Assembly (NCBI GenBank): GCA_021397835.1
Contig: JAJFZO010000049.1
Coordinates: forward strand, 8,623,001 to 8,687,000
DNA length: 64,000 nt
Reading direction: 5' to 3'
Source of the DNA: Moringa oleifera
Lineage: Eukaryota > Streptophyta > Magnoliopsida > Brassicales > Moringaceae
The position numbers and the translations under genes were made by a program. This document shows positions 60,590 through 64,000 of the stretch, piece by piece. The number at the start of each line of letters is the position of its first letter. Within the stretch, counting starts at the first letter, position 1. Below the pieces are notes generated by a model. That model was not told where the DNA came from. It saw only the letters and a program-made list of their open reading frames with translations, and ran no database searches.

Positions 60590-61976
60590 ATGGGTAGGTT
60601 GTTAAATCTTGTGTTGTCTTTCTTCATTGCCATGTCTATGGTCTTATCATCCTCTGCTCAAACTTGTGCCAACTATGCCTTCTCCAGCAACCGCGTCTAC
60701 AAATCATGCAATGATCTTCCTGTTTTGAATTCTTTCCTTCATTACAACTACGATTCCTCATCTGGGCAGCTAGAGATTGCCTACAGGCACACTGGGATCA
60801 CATCTCGCAGATGGGTTGCTTGGGCTATAAACCCAACATCAGTGGGCATGGTGGGTTCACAAGCGTTGGTTGCTTTCCAACAAACCGACGGTTCAGTGAG
60901 ACCATACACAGCACCCATCACTCGGTACCAGACTCAGTTGCAGGAGGGTCCTCTTAGTTTCGATGTTCCAGATTTGTCAGCCACATATGAGAACAATGAG
61001 ATAATCATATTTGCGACTCTGCAACTTTCAAACAATGCCACCACCGTGAACTATGTTTGGCAAGATGGAAGTCTTTCAGGGGACAGCCCACAGATGCATG
61101 ATACCTCTGGGCCTAATGTTCAATCCATGGCCACTCTGAATCTTATTTCTGGCGAGGCTGGGCTGGTAGGAGGAGGCAATTCAAGGATTAAAAAGCGCAA
61201 TGTAAGTAATTTTCAGTTTTATCCTCTTCATTGGTTTAAATTGGTAGGAATCTAATATTACTTGATGGTCATATGATAAATCGACAAGTAAGATGAAATT
61301 TCAGATTCATGGAGTGCTAAACGTCGTTAGCTGGGGTATCATGATGCCTATTGGAGCCATGATAGCAAGGTACCTGAGGGTATTCAAATCAGCAGACCCT
61401 ACCTGGTTTTACTTGCATGCCTTTTGCCAAACCTCAGCCTACATCATTGGTGTCTCTGGTTGGGCTACTGGTCTCAATCTTGGCAGCGAATCAGTGGGAA
61501 TCCAATACAATCCCCACAGAGCTATTGGGATCATTCTTTTCTGTCTCGCAACACTTCAGGTACCCAACGTAACAACTTATGCTAACTGCATTGCAATGAC
61601 CATGTAGTTGTAAGTCACTAAGAGAGAGCTGTTGTGTTGGATTTAGGTGTTTGCTTTGTTTCTAAGACCAAAGCCAGATCACAAGTACAGATTCTACTGG
61701 AACATCTACCACCACTCAGTTGGATACCTTGTTATCATCCTCGGTGTCGTCAACATATTCAAAGGATTCAACATTTTGAAACCTGAAGCCAAGTGGAAGA
61801 ATGCCTACATCAGTGTCCTTGTTGTTCTGGCTTTCATTGCTGTTTTGTTGGAGACTTATACTTGGTTTGTGGTGATGAAGAGAAGAAAGTCAGAGGCTGC
61901 TCTGAAGATGCCAGAGGGCACCAATGGAGCAAATGGGGTTAATGGCCAACCTGCTAGGCAACAACACTTTGTGTAG
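60590..61976 (+). CDS. DOMON and cytochrome b561 membrane protein
   Basis: Three exons, 60590-61201, 61305-61559 and 61647-61976, give 398 residues, the usual family length. Order: signal peptide (1 to about 25, hydrophobic, SSAQ before TC), DOMON domain (about 45-160, a predicted apoplastic b-type haem domain), then cytochrome b561 helices from 205. The four haem-ligand histidine positions are present: H206, H242, H275 and H311 or H312. The C-terminus (after [12 protein letters not shown]) is short and cytoplasmic. Such proteins carry electrons across the plasma membrane, probably with ascorbate as donor; homologues were first described as auxin-responsive. Best remembered match is At5g47530. 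Convergent with the phosphatase gene 690 bases downstream. Confidence 0.92.
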
Positions 61977-62664
61977 ATAGGTTTATGCTTTTCTTTCCTT
62001 TTACATATTTTCATTGTCAGTTTTCAGATTTAGAGTCATGTTGTTGCAGCTATATATATATTATTTATAAGGTTTTCGGGATGGGCATGTAATTGGGTGA
62101 CTTCCAGGAAAGGAAAAATTTCTTCCAGAGAGAGTAGTTTCAGGGAAGTGTTGGGACTGTATTCTGCATGGCAGAGAAGGACGGATGTACATATCTTGAT
62201 TCTGATATTTATTTATTCTACCCATGTTTGCTCTTGTTTTTAGACTTCTATTCCATCTAGTTTCATTTTTCATTTTCTTCACGCCTTCAAGGATTCAATT
62301 CAATTTTCCTTATTTCCCTTTCCTGATTTACATAAGTGCTGCAATTCAAGCCTGTTTCCTGATTCCTGTTTCCTGTTTCAGTTCCAGCCAGGTCATAGAA
62401 CTTCTGCAAACTAGAGCTCAACAATGCGATAATTTGAAAGTGATACAAATACATATTAACCATTAGGTTCTACTAGCAATCTGGCACAGGAATAAGGCCA
62501 CATGCCAATTGGAAGAATTGTTGTCATCAACTCTCTCAGAGATGATACATTTTGAATCCTCATGGTAAGAATAGAAATTGCTGGAAAAATGAGAGAACTT
62601 GATTAAATTATATTTAAATAACGGCTACATCTAGTCTTCATAGGCTTTAGGTGCACTGTCGTTC
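61977..62664. other. Convergent intergenic region
   Basis: Contains the 3' UTRs of the DOMON/b561 gene (+) and the phosphatase gene (-). No other feature seen. Confidence 0.6.
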
Positions 62665-64000
62665 TTAAAGCTGCAAAGCCTCCACAAACAAATCCTTCAG
62701 GGAAGGGTTTGAAGCTGCAACTCGCTGAGATGTGATATCAAAATCTTTACCAGATCTGTTCCAAAACAAAAGATTGATAAGCCCCAAATAGAAGCAGTAT
62801 TTTGGGCACAATCATGCATGTTTATGACCTTTTTTGTCAGAAAAAGGTTCCAATAAATAAAAGAACCAGTTAATTTGCACCAGAGAGCTTTATTGGAGCA
62901 TATCAGATTCAGGAACCAGAAAGAAAGAATTCATATTTAAGCAGGCCCATCACTTACGGATCATACACAAGTCCTCCAGCTTCTCTAACAATAACAGCAC
63001 CTCCAGCAACATCCCTGAGCAAAGGAATAGATGATGTGAAAGATTTTCCAGGTTTCACTTGACTAAAACAACAAAAAAGCATACCATGGGCCACCAAATC
63101 CAAGTTCGTAAAACAGATCAAGCCTTCCACAGGCAATTCCGCAGAGGTTCAATGCACACGAGCCACTCATTCTAAGAGATCTCACCTGATAACAACAGAA
63201 AGTCGTACAAATTCCCTTGCAAGCCCAAAAACATTGCTTGAAAAATTATGATTTTTACCTTGGAAAGCAGATTATTGATTCTGTTCGTCGAATCATCTAG
63301 AGTTGCCTTATCCCGTTTTGTTCCAGCCTGCTCAGTAAAAATTACACAACGTAAAATGCGATAGGATAGAACTAACAAGTGCATTAAAAAAAAAAAAAGA
63401 AAACTCGTTAATAGGTCGAACTTCCATCTCATTTACACTTCTCTTTTGTGCATAGTTCCGCATTTTGTTTTATGGTTTACACAATCAGATTAACACGATG
63501 ATTATGCAGAGCACGGTAATGAAAAAATAAAGAAGATAAAATCACAAAAACCATTGAAAACAAATGCTGACATACCTCAGTTGCAAGAAGGGATTTGACA
63601 AGTTCAGTTTTAGATGATACTGCAAAATTTCAACGCTTAAAATTGCAGTTAGAGGATTTTCTGTAAGTGACACCAAAAACATCAATATCAAGGAGTACTC
63701 ACCTTTTATAGGGTTTCCATTCAAGAAAGCACCTTTTCCGTGGATGCCAGTAAAGAGCTGCCAATCGTGAAACCCGAGCAACATGTCACTCACACAAGAG
63801 TTCAAATCCATCACGTTCAACATGTTAATCACATAGATTTACTTATCTCTGGTGGGTTAACTATCTTCATCAAAGTTATAGACATAAGATGTGACAGGTA
63901 AAACGAGGTTAAGCGATTATACAATTGATGATTCCCCGGTTTTCACATAAGGATGGTCTGATTGAGGCAGAAGAAAAGCACCGGAAATATGATTGATTGG
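62665..64000 (-). CDS. VTC4: Inositol monophosphatase / L-galactose-1-phosphate phosphatase, 3' part
   Basis: Six exons are in the window: 63757-63703, 63619-63576, 63327-63259, 63185-63085, 63014-62958 and 62755-62665 (TAA). They encode the last 138 residues; the N-terminal half, with the metal-binding GEE and DPLDGT motifs, lies beyond the right edge. Visible family segments: [31 protein letters not shown], the [16 protein letters not shown] region, and the second signature W-D-V-A-G-G followed by VIVREAGGL, whose Asp binds the catalytic metal. Phases are all consistent. The Arabidopsis homologue VTC4 hydrolyses myo-inositol phosphate and L-galactose 1-phosphate, linking inositol and ascorbate synthesis. 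No further exon is found between 63758 and 64000. Confidence 0.92.

Noticed and set aside
1..64000. CRISPR arrays, insertion sequences, bacterial operons
   Set aside because: Genes are intron-containing plant genes; no regular short spaced repeats were seen.
1..64000. Conserved plant microRNA precursors
   Set aside because: I looked by eye for mature miR156-miR408 family sequences from memory and recognised none; a proper search could still find one.

Overview
The window is nuclear DNA of a eudicot plant, most probably a rosid; I cannot place it more finely. The evidence is short exons with GT..AG introns, very AT-rich intergenic DNA, P-class and E-class PPR genes, a RABA5 GTPase, an INT-type inositol transporter, and a class II tRNA-Leu. 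Spliced gene models were built by hand from reading frames, splice consensus and family alignment from memory. No search was run.

Layout: (1) 0.4-2.6 kb, an intronless mitochondrial PPR gene (MTL1-like, +). (2) 4.8-5.7 kb, a probable spliced transcript on the minus strand with no convincing ORF and a GC-rich block containing small hairpins. (3) 8.2-12.0 kb, a four-exon thymidine kinase gene (-) whose 2.5-kb first intron contains a complete two-exon PPR gene on the same strand. (4) 16.3-20.3 kb, an hnRNP-like protein with two RRMs and a Gly/Ser-rich tail (+); a decayed copy of its first coding exon lies at 6.6 kb. (5) 24.3-24.4 kb, a frameshifted remnant of a Yippee-like zinc protein gene (-). 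(6) 26.2-30.0 kb, RABA5a-like GTPase with long leader introns (-). (7) 33.7 kb, tRNA-Leu(CAG). (8) 36.6-38.8 kb, INT4-like inositol transporter (+), surrounded by diverged duplicate pieces of its own flanks at 33.9-34.9, 39.1-40.2, 47.6-47.9 and 49.05-49.2 kb. (9) 39.3-47.6 kb, a mobile-element region: a hAT-like MITE, a 5'-truncated LINE, an array of four GC-rich hairpins, AT-rich tandem repeats and decayed minus-strand coding sequence. (10) 50.3-52.1 kb, an armadillo-repeat protein (-) with four G-boxes upstream. (11) 60.6-62.0 kb, a DOMON/cytochrome b561 protein (+), convergent with (12) the 3' part of an inositol monophosphatase/VTC4-like gene (-) that runs off the right edge.

The gene order mixes two Arabidopsis neighbourhoods as I remember them: PPR-INT4-ARM (At4g16470/16480/16490) and RABA5a-DOMON/b561-RRM protein (At5g47520/47530/47620). 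This would fit an ancestral block that was split between duplicated segments in Arabidopsis. Functionally, the transporter and the phosphatase both concern myo-inositol, and the MTL1-like PPR and possibly the second PPR and the thymidine kinase act in organelles; otherwise the genes look like ordinary independent plant loci. I found no clear previously undescribed system. The strongest unusual signals are the nested PPR gene, the remains of an INT4 tandem duplication, the hairpin array and the unexplained spliced transcript.
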